Shown here piece after piece: positions 25,167 through 33,830 of a DNA stretch of 64,000 bases (its first letter is position 1; every line of letters starts with the position of its first letter). The stretch covers positions 62,001 through 126,000 of the forward strand of contig NZ_JBEQCT010000007.1 of the NCBI RefSeq assembly GCF_046054155.1. Direction: 5' to 3'. This DNA is from Celerinatantimonas yamalensis (GTDB taxonomy: Bacteria; Pseudomonadota; Gammaproteobacteria; Enterobacterales; Celerinatantimonadaceae). The position numbers and the translations under genes were made by a program. The notes below the pieces were generated by a model. It was given only the letters and a program-made list of their open reading frames with translations, searched no databases and had not been told where the DNA came from.

Positions 25167-26388
25167 AAAAATCCCACGCCGCTTGCATCGCAGATCCTTG
25201 AGTTGTCACAAAACCCAAATGATTTAACACCGCTTCAAGCGCCGCTAAGGTAGTTAACACGGTATCTTTACGAGCGTTGTAACCCATTACGCCAATGCGC
25301 CAAATTTTGCCATGCAGTGGCCCAAACGAGGTGCCAATTTCAATGCCAAAGTCATTTAATAACAACTGACGAACTTGCTCACCATCAATACCTTGAGGGA
25401 TGAAAACACCGGTGACATTGCTCATCTTATGAGCCAAATCACCAAATAATGCCAGCCCCATCGCTTGCAGGCCTTTGACCATCGCCTCACCATGAATTTG
25501 ATGACGAGCCACGCACTGATCAATCCCTTCTTGAGCGATGATACGCGCGCACTCACGAGCGCCAAACAGCATAGAAGTCGCCTCGGTATGGTGGTTGAGT
25601 CGCTCAGGACCCCAGTAATCCATAATCATACCTAAATCAAAATAGTTGGAATAAACCATCTCCTCGTCACCATCTTGATGCTGTGCATTGCGGATCCCTT
25701 GTTCAACATGTTTTCGAGCACGTACCTGCGCTGAGAATTGTTCGCTTAGGGTTATCGGTGAACTGCCAGATGGGCCCCCTAGGCATTTTTGTAACCCAGC
25801 AGAAACCGCATCCAAATGCCACGCATCCGTGTGCAGTGGATTCCCCGCAATCGAGGCGGTCGCATCACAATAGAACAACACGTCATGGCGGTGACAAATT
25901 TCGCCAATCTCGGCAAGTGGTTGCAACATCGTCGTGGATGTATCCCCTTGCACACAGGCCAGTAGACGGGGTTGAACGCTTTGAATCGCATCGTCAATAC
26001 GTTGCGGATCAAATACCTCACCCCATGGCACTTCAATCGTGTGCACCTGCGCGCGGCAGCGCCGGGCAATTTCACAGAGTAGATGGCCAAAACGGCCAAA
26101 AATGGGCACCAAAACCTTGTCACCGGGGCGAATAATCGACACCAATACGGCCTCAATCCCTGCGCGAGAGGTGCCATCAACTAACATCGTCCATGGATTA
26201 TCAGTGACAAAAACCTGCCGATACAGTGCCATAGTTTGATTCATATAATCGGTCATGGCCGGATCATATTGCCCTATCAATTGGCTCGACATGGCACGCA
26301 GCACACGCGGGTCAGCATTAATGGGGCCAGGTCCCATCAGCAAACGTGCTGGCGGATTAATTTGATCAAACGAGTGTTGCTTCAACAT
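25159..26388 (-). CDS. pucG: Ureidoglycine-glyoxylate aminotransferase (PucG/HpxJ type)
   Basis: A PLP enzyme of the alanine-glyoxylate aminotransferase class V family that transfers the amino group of (S)-ureidoglycine to glyoxylate, giving oxalurate and glycine. LLMGPGPINADPRVLRAM opens the fold. FYCDATASIAGNP holds the PLP-binding Asp, and LQKCLGGPSG has the Schiff-base Lys. SNYFDLGMIMDYWG is the C-domain segment seen in PucG proteins. The start at 26388 follows AAAGGA; the longer GTG frame to 26412 would overlap the previous gene. It is 409 residues long and sits between hpxW and allC, as expected for purine ureide degradation. Confidence 0.87.
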   Translation of the reverse strand: MLKQHSFDQINPPARLLMGPGPINADPRVLRAMSSQLIGQYDPAMTDYMNQTMALYRQVFVTDNPWTMLVDGTSRAGIEAVLVSIIRPGDKVLVPIFGRFGHLLCEIARRCRAQVHTIEVPWGEVFDPQRIDDAIQSVQPRLLACVQGDTSTTMLQPLAEIGEICHRHDVLFYCDATASIAGNPLHTDAWHLDAVSAGLQKCLGGPSGSSPITLSEQFSAQVRARKHVEQGIRNAQHQDGDEEMVYSNYFDLGMIMDYWGPERLNHHTEATSMLFGARECARIIAQEGIDQCVARHQIHGEAMVKGLQAMGLALFGDLAHKMSNVTGVFIPQGIDGEQVRQLLLNDFGIEIGTSFGPLHGKIWRIGVMGYNARKDTVLTTLAALEAVLNHLGFVTTQGSAMQAAWDFYE

Positions 26389-26404
26389 AACAAATCCTTT
26401 CACT

Positions 26405-27982
26405 TTATTCACAATGACTAATCAATGCTTGCCCATCGCTGCGAGGGTCACTAGCGGCGGCAATGATCGTTCCTTGCTGCTGAACAATGGAACCAGCGTG
26501 ACCCATGAGTTCGCTGAGCGCGGGTACTTGCTTAAGCTGATGACCAAAACCTTGCAGCGATTGTTGCAGTGGCGCGAGCGGCGCTTCAATTTTTAAATCA
26601 TGACAGCTATCACCCCAAGTACGGCCTAACAACCAACGCGGTAGACTCAGCGATTCTGTCAATGCGTGTTGCTGATAAAGATAGCGCCATAAAAGAGCCG
26701 CTTGAGTTTGAGGCTGACCTTCACCGCCCATAGTGCCGTAGATCATCACTCGGCCATCCGAGAGGTGGGCTAGTGCAGGGTTAAGCGTGTGAAATGGTAA
26801 ACTGTTGGGGCGCAGCGCATGCAGATGATCTGCATCCAGAGAAAAACTCACCCCACGATTATTCCAGATAAGCCCGAGCTCAGGGATCACCACACCCGAA
26901 CCAAATTCCCAATACAAGCTTTGAATAAAACTGACCATTCGCCCTTGTTTATCACAGCAGCCCATCCATACGGTGTCTCCTGGCTTGGCTATTTTTGGCC
27001 ATGCTAATGCGCGCGTAGCTGAGATATTTGAAGCCAGCTTATCGAGTTGTTCATAATCAAGCCAATGGCGAATATCCCCTGGGGCAAAGGCCGGATCGCA
27101 GATCAATTGATCACGCACCAAAAAGGCCTGTTTAGTCGCCTCAACGATTAAATGCAATTGGGTGGCTTCATCTTGCCTATTATCTAAACAGCGATCCATT
27201 AATGCGACAATAATCAGCGATGCCGCACCTTGTGTGGGTAGGGGTAAATTATAAAATTGCCCTTGTCGAGTCGTCACCGACAAAGGTTCAAGCCATTGCC
27301 CTGTTTGCTTGGCTAAGTCAGCGAACCGCAGCGGTGAACCAGCAGCTTCAAGATGCTGCGCGATACATTGGCCAATATCGCCCCGATAAAAGTCATCTAA
27401 TCCAACGCTGATCAGCCGCCTGAATAAATTCGCGAGTTGGGGGTTTTTAAATCGCTCACCTTCTCGCAATGGCTGGCCTTGGTTTAAAAAACACGCCGCA
27501 AAACCATAGGTATTCTGCAAACTGGAATAGGTTAACTGACTTGCCGTTTGCAGGCTATGACTGACTGTAATCCCCGCATCAGCTAACTTTTGCGCTGGTG
27601 ATAAAAGCTCTTCAAGTGACATTGCGGGTTGCCATTGGCCACTTTGTGACAGCGCAGTTTGCCAGCCGCTCAGCGTACCGGCCACGGTAAGTGCCGCCGC
27701 GCCGCCGCGCTCGGGGATATGTCCATGGCCCTGCGCTTGATAGGCTTGAATACTGGCAAGCTGCGCACTGCGCCCCGCCCCGCTTAGCGCAACGGGTGCT
27801 TTTCCTGGCTGGTGAATCAACCAAAAGCTATCGCCACCTAACCCATTCATGTGCGGATAAACCACACTCATGGCCGCAGCGGCGGCAACCATCGCTTCAA
27901 TAGCGCTGCCACCTTTAGCTAAGATATCTAACCCAATTTGGCTCACCTGATGATGAGGCGCGCTAAAGGCAATATTAGCCAT
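26405..27982 (-). CDS. hpxW: Gamma-glutamyltransferase-like Ntn hydrolase (oxamate amidohydrolase, HpxW type)
   Basis: This resembles gamma-glutamyltransferases but has no signal peptide, so it is cytoplasmic. NGLGGDSFWLIH and GAGRSAQ match the large-subunit blocks. Autocleavage should occur before the Thr of GDTVWMGCCDKQGRMVSFIQS (about residue 345), the small-subunit N-terminus. The C-terminal GSIVQQQGTIIAASDPRSDG block is also present. Klebsiella HpxW with this fold hydrolyses oxamate to oxalate and ammonia in uric acid catabolism, and the gene neighbours here are the same. GAGGTG precedes ATG 27982, which overlaps the amidase stop. It is 525 residues long. Confidence 0.82.
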   Translation of the reverse strand: MANIAFSAPHHQVSQIGLDILAKGGSAIEAMVAAAAAMSVVYPHMNGLGGDSFWLIHQPGKAPVALSGAGRSAQLASIQAYQAQGHGHIPERGGAAALTVAGTLSGWQTALSQSGQWQPAMSLEELLSPAQKLADAGITVSHSLQTASQLTYSSLQNTYGFAACFLNQGQPLREGERFKNPQLANLFRRLISVGLDDFYRGDIGQCIAQHLEAAGSPLRFADLAKQTGQWLEPLSVTTRQGQFYNLPLPTQGAASLIIVALMDRCLDNRQDEATQLHLIVEATKQAFLVRDQLICDPAFAPGDIRHWLDYEQLDKLASNISATRALAWPKIAKPGDTVWMGCCDKQGRMVSFIQSLYWEFGSGVVIPELGLIWNNRGVSFSLDADHLHALRPNSLPFHTLNPALAHLSDGRVMIYGTMGGEGQPQTQAALLWRYLYQQHALTESLSLPRWLLGRTWGDSCHDLKIEAPLAPLQQSLQGFGHQLKQVPALSELMGHAGSIVQQQGTIIAAASDPRSDGQALISHCE

Positions 27983-29153
27983 GGCGAAACACCTCACTGA
28001 TATAGCGTGTCAGGGCAAGGAGTTGCATATCGCTATCACGCGGACCTATCAGTGAAAAACCAAAAGCCGCCCCATCAAGCGCCAGTAACGGCAGATGTAC
28101 TTGTGGGCATCCAGCAAGCCCTGCCATAGCGGTCATACCCATTAGGCGCTGGCGAAATTCAGCTAATGCACGACTGTCACTTTGACAAAAAGGAGCCAGA
28201 TCCGGCGTGGTAGGGATCACTAAAAAATGTGCTGGTTTTAATAAGGCTTGCAGGGTCGTCAGCCAGTCACGACGCGCAATTTCAGATTGTTCTTGCTGCA
28301 CGGCGCTCAGCGTTTGCGCCCAACTTAGACGAGCATCGATATCTGGCGCGAGGGCTTGCGAATGAGCCTCATGCCAGTGCCGATGAATAGCCCCTGCTTG
28401 GCGTCCTTGCAAGGTTTGAAATACCCCACTTAAATCGTCAATTTCAGCCGTGCTAATAAGTAGTTGCGAAACATCAAACACGGCTTCTAATTGCACTAAA
28501 AACTGACGCCAAACTTGATACAGCGGGGGGCTTAAACGCTCAAATAACGATGCCACAATGGTTAATTTCGCCGGCATGGGTAGCGCGATGGGTTCGCCAT
28601 AAAGTACGCTCCCAACTTGCTCCAACACGCCAGCGTCTCGAGTTAACCAACCGGGAGTATCAAAGCGCGGTGCCAGCGGCAGCACACCAGATAAGGGCAA
28701 CCGTCCATGGGTAGGACGAATACCATATAAACCATTATAAGCGGCAGGAATACGTATCGAGCCACCGGTATCAGTACCAAGACCAATATCCGCATCGCCT
28801 CGCGCTACCGCCACCGCCGAACCACTCGATGAACCACCAGGGAGGCGCTCTGGTGTCAATGGATTTTCAGGCGTACCGAAATGCTGATTACAACCGTTTA
28901 AGCTGTAGGCTAGCTCGTCGGTTTGAACTCGACCAACACTCGTTGCCCCACCATCTAGCAGTTGCTGCAATACCGGCGAGGTCAATGCCGCTGGCGCATG
29001 GCTAGCATACCAAGTAGGGTTGCCCGCACCAGTGCGAAAGCCAGCGACATCGAAAAGGTCTTTATAGACAAAAGTTAGCCCTTGCAACGGCCCTGATGCT
29101 GCGCCCATCAGTTGATGAGGGCCATGCGCGCAGTAGATACTGCTATCCGCCAT
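27975..29153 (-). CDS. Amidase-signature hydrolase (HpxY/AtzE-like)
   Basis: A 392-residue amidase-signature enzyme. The Ser-cisSer-Lys triad is intact: Lys in TFVYKDLFD (about 31), cis-Ser in LPGGSSSGSA (about 110) and nucleophile Ser in GTDTGGSIRIP (about 134). It lacks an allophanate-hydrolase C-terminal domain. In the Klebsiella hpx cluster an amidase (HpxY) accompanies HpxW and HpxZ, and this gene holds the same place, so HpxY is the likely name. The exact substrate (an oxalurate- or oxamate-related amide) is not proved. No AtzG/HpxX-like small partner gene is adjacent. Its ribosome binding site is weak. Confidence 0.83.
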   Translation of the reverse strand: MADSSIYCAHGPHQLMGAASGPLQGLTFVYKDLFDVAGFRTGAGNPTWYASHAPAALTSPVLQQLLDGGATSVGRVQTDELAYSLNGCNQHFGTPENPLTPERLPGGSSSGSAVAVARGDADIGLGTDTGGSIRIPAAYNGLYGIRPTHGRLPLSGVLPLAPRFDTPGWLTRDAGVLEQVGSVLYGEPIALPMPAKLTIVASLFERLSPPLYQVWRQFLVQLEAVFDVSQLLISTAEIDDLSGVFQTLQGRQAGAIHRHWHEAHSQALAPDIDARLSWAQTLSAVQQEQSEIARRDWLTTLQALLKPAHFLVIPTTPDLAPFCQSDSRALAEFRQRLMGMTAMAGLAGCPQVHLPLLALDGAAFGFSLIGPRDSDMQLLALTRYISEVFRHG

Positions 29154-29197
29154 GATGAAAGAAACCCAAGTGACACAATGTCACTCATTAAACAACC

Positions 29198-29206
29198 TTA
29201 GTTTCT
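29198..29206 (+). promoter_or_regulatory. TTAGTTTCT motif in the RpiR-amidase gap
   Basis: The 9-mer TTAGTTTCT upstream of the amidase also occurs in the control region between hpxZ and the ABC importer (30700-30708). The 99-bp gap here is AT-rich and may hold an internal promoter. It is a candidate half-site for the RpiR regulator encoded next to it; this is inference from the shared motif. Confidence 0.3.
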
Positions 29207-29252
29207 GAATGTAAATAAAAGGAACATAAATTTCTTTATTTTAAATCTGGTT

Positions 29253-30092
29253 TCAAAGCGTAGTATCTAATTCATCGAGATCCTGATAACTCTGATCGAT
29301 TTGGCTAATCCGTGGTTTATGTGAAACGTTCAAACACAAATTACAGACCACATTAACCAGTGCCATGGCGCTGGCATACGAGGCAAAACCACCGGGGCTC
29401 AGTTGATGACAGGGTAACGTCCAATCAGCATACGTTGTTAATTCCAGCCCTGAAGGGTCTGTCACCAGTAACACCTTTGCCTCGCTACTCGAGAGCGCTC
29501 GCAGTAAAGCTTTAATTACTTTAGCCCGTCGACTAAGCGCCACCACTACGACTAAGTCATCAAACGCAAGATCAGTGATCTCTTCGGCTAAAGTTTGTCC
29601 TGGCTGTGGCGCTAACCACACGCTACGACGCATTTGAATTAACTGTTGGCGCCAGTGCAGTGCCACCGGATAACTATTACGTTGGCCTATCACCAACACC
29701 CGAGATGATTGTAGCAATGCGCTGACAATCGCATCTAATGGCTGGCTTTGCAGCCCGAGTAAGGTTTGTTGCCAATTGCGAGTTTCTTGCGCTTGATGCG
29801 CGCTCAATAGCTGCTCTAAATTGTTGTCCAAATCTACAAATTGCGGCGAGCCAGAGGAAACGTCACGGCGCAGATTGCTTCGTACCTGTGCAAAACTCTC
29901 ATAACCTAAGCGTTTAAAAAAACGGCTGACCACGGGTTTTGATACATCAGCCAAGCGTGCCATATCGGCACTAGAGTAGATAGCCAATTCAGCTTCATGG
30001 GTGAGTAAAAAGTCGGCGAGTTGGCGCTCTTTAGGGCTTAGCCGCTCGAGATACTGACAAATTCGCTGAGCAAGTTCAGAACTAGCCATCAT
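29253..30092 (-). CDS. RpiR/MurR-family transcriptional regulator
   Basis: A 279-residue regulator with an N-terminal helix-turn-helix_6 domain (about 1-78: YSSADMARLADVSKPVVSRFFKRLGYESFAQVRSNL) and a C-terminal SIS sugar-phosphate-isomerase-like domain (about 110-250: VLVIGQRNSY, DLVVVVALSRRAK, VLLVTDPSG). RpiR-type regulators are found in purine-ureide clusters as well as sugar loci, so the effector may be a ureide rather than a sugar phosphate. AAGGA precedes the Met pair. It lies between hpxZ and the amidase gene and likely controls the cluster and the divergent importer. Confidence 0.87.
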   Translation of the reverse strand: MMASSELAQRICQYLERLSPKERQLADFLLTHEAELAIYSSADMARLADVSKPVVSRFFKRLGYESFAQVRSNLRRDVSSGSPQFVDLDNNLEQLLSAHQAQETRNWQQTLLGLQSQPLDAIVSALLQSSRVLVIGQRNSYPVALHWRQQLIQMRRSVWLAPQPGQTLAEEITDLAFDDLVVVVALSRRAKVIKALLRALSSSEAKVLLVTDPSGLELTTYADWTLPCHQLSPGGFASYASAMALVNVVCNLCLNVSHKPRISQIDQSYQDLDELDTTL

Positions 30093-30139
30093 TCATTATT
30101 CCTTGTCTAATCATACGCATCAATCTATTTGCTGATACG

Positions 30140-30529
30140 TCAAGCTGTCGAGCAATCGCTCATCATAGCTGAAACATGGGCACTAACAACCCGCCAGACG
30201 CCCTCTAGTTTAACCCAAGTTTGGGTTTGCCTTCCAAGAGGTTCGCCTCGACGCGAGAAAATCACATGGGCGCAAGCCATTTCTGAGCCAAACGCCACAA
30301 TGCTTATCTGCTCAATCGTTCGATCAAGCCCACGAGATGCTCGGCCCTGCCGAAAAGCTTGGATCTGCGAGTAACCAAATAAATTTTCTTTTCCCCCTAA
30401 ACGCACGGTATACGGGCTATCCCAAAAGAGTTCATCGAGTTCTTTGATATCATTACTGATGAGCGCTTTTTCATAACGCAGTACTTGTTCGCGAACCTTC
30501 GCAACCACATCAGGATGATTAATAATCAT
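30140..30529 (-). CDS. hpxZ: HpxZ/AtzH-like protein (DUF3225, NTF2 fold)
   Basis: A small 129-residue NTF2-like protein. The sequence FWDSPYTVRLGGKENLFGYSQIQAFRQGR and GRQTQTWVKLEGVWRVVSAHVS match the DUF3225/AtzH family annotated as HpxZ in oxalurate catabolism clusters. The start is ATG 30529 after GAGGA; the frame with TTG at 30532 is one codon longer. It is the first gene of the minus-strand ureide cluster, 47 bp before the RpiR gene. Its biochemical role is not established in this family. Confidence 0.82.
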   Translation of the reverse strand: MIINHPDVVAKVREQVLRYEKALISNDIKELDELFWDSPYTVRLGGKENLFGYSQIQAFRQGRASRGLDRTIEQISIVAFGSEMACAHVIFSRRGEPLGRQTQTWVKLEGVWRVVSAHVSAMMSDCSTA

Positions 30530-30661
30530 CAACTTTTCCTCTCACCAATTCGATCCATATGCACACTTTTAGTGCACCATACCTATCTAATCCAGCGTGC
30601 TAATTTGACGCTAAAGCCGCCAGACTAGGCTTGTCATTATGGTACATGAATTGCTTGCACG

Positions 30662-30709
30662 TTAGAAACGATAGTTTTTATAAACTAATTAATAAAACTT
30701 TAGTTTCTA
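30662..30709. promoter_or_regulatory. Candidate operator between hpxZ and the ABC importer
   Basis: TAGAAAC (30663-30669) and GTTTCTA (30703-30709) form an inverted repeat with a 33-bp spacer. Inside it lies a shorter palindrome AGTTTTTATAAACT (30673-30686). The right arm shares TTAGTTTCT with 29198-29206. The element lies 35 bp before the importer ATG, placed to control the divergent promoters. Binding by the RpiR protein is inferred. Confidence 0.4.
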
Positions 30710-30743
30710 TTTAACGGCTAGATAAAATAATCAGGAGTTATAG

Positions 30744-31538
30744 ATGAAATTCAGCATACGGATACTGCGTTTGGTGTTACTAACCGTTACGTTGGTGACC
30801 AGCTACGCCCACGCCAATACACTCGATGCGATCATAAAAAGTGGTGAGCTCAAGGTCGCTGTCCCTCAAGATTTTCCGCCATTTGGGTCAGTAGGAACGG
30901 ACATGCGCCCGCATGGCTATGATATTGATATGGCGGCTTATCTGGCCAAACAGCTGAAGGTAAAACTCAAACTGATTCCAGTAACGAGTGCCAACCGGAT
31001 CCCTTATCTATTAACTGGCCGCGCTGATTTGGTGATTTCAAGCTTAGGCAAAAATGCCAAACGGGAAAAAGTAATCGATTTTAGCCGCGCTTATGCACCT
31101 TTTTTCTTAGGAGTCTTTGGCCTCAAAGATATCCCCGTCAGTAAACCCGCTGACCTTGCGGGTAAAACCATTGGCGTGACCCGCGGCGCAATCGAAGATA
31201 TGCGTCTGAGTAAAATCGCACCACCTTCAGCCAATATTAAACGTTTTGAAGATAACAACACGACCTTGTCCGCTTATCTCTCTGGACAGGTTAATCTTAT
31301 CGCAACCGGAAATTTGGTCGTCGCAGCAATAGCCCATCGCAACCCAAATCGGATACCAACGACTAAATTTGCCCTGAAGAACTCACCTTGCTATGTAGGT
31401 TTAGCTAAAAATGAACCAGCTCTTAAAGCAAAAATTAACGCGTTAATTACTCAAGCACTACAAGATGGCACATTGAGTTCAATCTCACAGAAATGGCTCA
31501 AGGCACCGCTGCCTGCAGACTTTGCCCAACAAGGTTAA
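30744..31538 (+). CDS. Periplasmic amino-acid-type ABC binding protein (family 3)
   Basis: A 264-residue solute-binding protein of the SBP_bac_3 type. The signal peptide is MKFSIRILRLVLLTVTLV..YAHA, then the mature start NTLDAIIKSGELKVAVPQDFPPFG with the family pattern. GYDIDMAAYLAK and GRADLVISSLGKNAKREKVIDFSRAY are the conserved blocks. AGGAG precedes the ATG. It heads a four-gene importer operon divergent from the ureide cluster. Given the position, allantoate or a related ureide is a reasonable guess for its ligand, but polar amino acids remain possible. Confidence 0.88.
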   Translation: MKFSIRILRLVLLTVTLVTSYAHANTLDAIIKSGELKVAVPQDFPPFGSVGTDMRPHGYDIDMAAYLAKQLKVKLKLIPVTSANRIPYLLTGRADLVISSLGKNAKREKVIDFSRAYAPFFLGVFGLKDIPVSKPADLAGKTIGVTRGAIEDMRLSKIAPPSANIKRFEDNNTTLSAYLSGQVNLIATGNLVVAAIAHRNPNRIPTTKFALKNSPCYVGLAKNEPALKAKINALITQALQDGTLSSISQKWLKAPLPADFAQQG

Positions 31539-31542
31539 GCGG

Positions 31543-32211
31543 ATGAACTACCACCTCAATTTTGCGGGACTGCTGCCTTATTGGCCGCAGTTTTTGCACG
31601 GTTTATGGTTGACGATAGAATTGACCATCATCGCAACCATTGGCGGCATTGTGCTGGGGACACTCACCGCAGGAGCTCGAGTGAGTTGTCATCGCCCTTT
31701 GCGTATCCTAGCGGGGTTTTATATTGAAGTGATCCGTAACACACCATTTATCGTACAGCTGTTTTTTATCTACTTTGGGGTGTCGTCACTGGGGTTACAG
31801 CTGTCGGCGTGGGCGGCAGGATTGATGTCGATGATCGTTAACCTTGGCGCCTATAGCGCGGAGATCATTCGCTCAGGGATCAATGCTACAGCCAAAGGTC
31901 AGTATGAAGCAGGCCGAACGCTCGGGTTAAATCGCACCCAAATTTTTTGGCGAATTGTCATTCCCCCCGCCTTTATGCGTATCTATACGCCACTCATCGG
32001 CCAGTGCATCATTGTCATGCTTGGTTCATCGGTGATCTCGCAAATTTCAGTTGAAGAGCTCACCTATGCGGCAAACTTTGTGCAATCACGAACCTTTCTA
32101 AGTTTTGAGTCTTATTTTGTCGCAACCGGTATATATCTTGTTCTAGCAATAGGTATGCGTCAGCTACTCAATCGATTGGCAAAACGACTCTTTCGAGGGG
32201 CCTCATTATGA
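31543..32211 (+). CDS. Amino-acid-type ABC permease 1
   Basis: A HisM/HisQ-type permease of 222 residues with about five membrane segments: LTIELTIIATIGGIVLGT at the start and the polar-amino-acid signature EVIRNTPFIVQLFFIYFG. The EAA loop is present as GQYEAGRTLGLNRTQIFWRIVIPPA. A TTG-initiated frame reaches 31522, but ATG 31543 with AAGG upstream avoids overlapping the binding-protein gene. It overlaps the next gene by 4 bp. Confidence 0.88.
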   Translation: MNYHLNFAGLLPYWPQFLHGLWLTIELTIIATIGGIVLGTLTAGARVSCHRPLRILAGFYIEVIRNTPFIVQLFFIYFGVSSLGLQLSAWAAGLMSMIVNLGAYSAEIIRSGINATAKGQYEAGRTLGLNRTQIFWRIVIPPAFMRIYTPLIGQCIIVMLGSSVISQISVEELTYAANFVQSRTFLSFESYFVATGIYLVLAIGMRQLLNRLAKRLFRGASL

Positions 32212-32858
32212 TGCAATTTAGTAACTGGGATATCCTCCACAACTTGTTAATGGCCTCACGCTGGACACTTTTATTATCTTTGATTGCATTTATGGGCGGA
32301 GGTTTAATCGCACTTGCATTAACGTTCTTACGTCTATCTCGCCGACAACTCGTCGTCAAATTAGTGAAAGTCTATGTCGAACTGTTTCAGGGAACACCAC
32401 TGCTAATGCAACTGTTTATCATGTTCTTTGGCCTCTCTTTGATTGGTTTGGATGTCAACGCGTGGACCGCTGCGAGCATTTCGTTAATCTGCTTTAGTAG
32501 TGCATTTTTAACCGATATTTGGCGCGGCTGCGTCGAGTCATTGCCCAAAGGGCAATGGGAAGCAGCACGTTGTTTAGGCATTAACTTTACGCAAACTATG
32601 CGCCATGTCATTTTGCCCCAAGCGCTGCGCCTTGCCATCGCCCCGACGGTTGGATTCAGCGTGCAAATTGTCAAAGGTACAGCGCTAACCTCGATCATCG
32701 GCTTTGTCGAACTGACTAAAGCTGGCACCATGCTTAACAATGCGACGTTTCAACCGTTTAAGGTGTTTGCCATGGTCGCGCTGATCTATTTTGTTATCTG
32801 CTACCCACTTTCATTAGCCAGTCAGTATTTGGAGAAGAAACTCAATGTCTCTGATTAG
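32208..32858 (+). CDS. Amino-acid-type ABC permease 2
   Basis: The second permease, 216 residues. It shows the VYVELFQGTPLLMQLFIMFFGLSLIG signature and the EAA loop GQWEAARCLGINFTQTMRHVILPQALRLAIAPT. Together with permease 1 it forms the membrane pore of the importer. Two adjacent Met codons begin the frame. Its 3' end overlaps the ATPase gene by 14 bp, so translation of the operon is tightly coupled. Confidence 0.88.
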   Translation: MMQFSNWDILHNLLMASRWTLLLSLIAFMGGGLIALALTFLRLSRRQLVVKLVKVYVELFQGTPLLMQLFIMFFGLSLIGLDVNAWTAASISLICFSSAFLTDIWRGCVESLPKGQWEAARCLGINFTQTMRHVILPQALRLAIAPTVGFSVQIVKGTALTSIIGFVELTKAGTMLNNATFQPFKVFAMVALIYFVICYPLSLASQYLEKKLNVSD

Positions 32859-33573
32859 TATCGAACAAGTACATAAATTTTATGGGGATAATCATGTTCT
32901 CAAAGGTGTCGACCTGAAAGCTGCTGCCGGAGAAGTGATCTCAATTATTGGTCGTAGCGGCTCAGGCAAAAGTACTCTATTGCGCTGCATTAATGGCTTG
33001 GAGCAGTTCAGTGAAGGAGCGATTATAGTGGATGGCCAAGCCGTCGATAATGATGAGCGCCACCTATTAGAATTAAGCCATAGCATTGGCATGATCTTTC
33101 AAAACTTCAATCTCTTCCCGCATTTAACTGTAGCTGAGAACATCATGCTGGCACCTAAATTAGTGCTTAAATGCACCGCTTCGCAAGCACGAGAGCAAGC
33201 AAAAGAGGTCCTAGCCAAAGTAGGTTTAGCCGATAAGGCCGACCAATTTCCCAGTAGTCTCTCTGGTGGCCAGCAGCAGCGAGTGGCCATTGCCAGAGCG
33301 TTAGCGATGAAACCCAAAGCGCTATTGTGCGATGAAATCACCTCAGCACTCGACCCTGAGTTGGTCGGTGAAGTCCTCAAAGTATTAGCGCAGCTAAAAG
33401 CCGAAGGGATGACCTTGATTTTAGTCACCCATGAGATGAATTTTGCCCGCGATGTCGGGGATCGACTGGTCTTTATGCATCACGGTAAAGTCTGGGAAAC
33501 AGGCCCCGCAAAAGAAGTCTTCGCCGCGCCGAAAACCCCAGAGTTACAAAGCTTTATTCAAGCTGTTTTGTAA
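32845..33573 (+). CDS. Amino-acid-type ABC ATPase
   Basis: A 242-residue ATPase of the GlnQ/HisP class. Walker A is GRSGSGKST at about 36-44, the signature LSGGQQQRVAIARAL is at about 138, and Walker B reads ALLCDEITSALDPE (Cys in place of the more common Leu before Asp). The H-loop is LVTHEM. It closes the importer operon. Immediately downstream begins the degraded allantoinase/permease region. Confidence 0.9.
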   Translation: MSLISIEQVHKFYGDNHVLKGVDLKAAAGEVISIIGRSGSGKSTLLRCINGLEQFSEGAIIVDGQAVDNDERHLLELSHSIGMIFQNFNLFPHLTVAENIMLAPKLVLKCTASQAREQAKEVLAKVGLADKADQFPSSLSGGQQQRVAIARALAMKPKALLCDEITSALDPELVGEVLKVLAQLKAEGMTLILVTHEMNFARDVGDRLVFMHHGKVWETGPAKEVFAAPKTPELQSFIQAVL

Positions 33574-33607
33574 TAAGCAGACCGTATAAGTAGCGCCAAA
33601 GTGCTAC

Positions 33608-33830
33608 TTATACTCCTGTAAATGGATGGTGTATCATCCAATAATCAGCAATATCAATGCGCTGGGCAAACCATACATCAGGTTTTGGATTGGACATAAT
33701 CAAGAAACCATTGCAGCGCTTTAAACCGTGACGCTCGCTCAGTAATCCGGCAATGCAAGCTAATCACCATCATTTTAGGGTGCTCAGCACCTTCTTCATC
33801 AAACAGTCAAAATTATCTTTTCAATAGTCG
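33608..33830 (-). pseudogene. PuuE-type allantoinase (polysaccharide-deacetylase fold), 3' remnant
   Basis: Read on the minus strand and patched across frames, this region gives KDNFD, then LFDEEGAEHPKMMVISLHCR, RFKALQWFLDYVQS, and after a frameshift PDVWFAQRIDIADYWMIHHPF ending at TAA 33610-33608. GLHCR, the RxxxLxxFLDYV helix and VWxARRIDIAxxW are the C-terminal signature of PuuE-type (metal-independent) allantoinases. At least two frameshifts are needed to read it and the N-terminal two thirds are missing, so it cannot be active. An intact gene would have produced allantoate for allC. Confidence 0.7.

Noticed and set aside
25683..26239. Long plus-strand frames antisense to the aminotransferase gene
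   Set aside because: Shadows of the minus-strand gene; no protein motif and no start signals.
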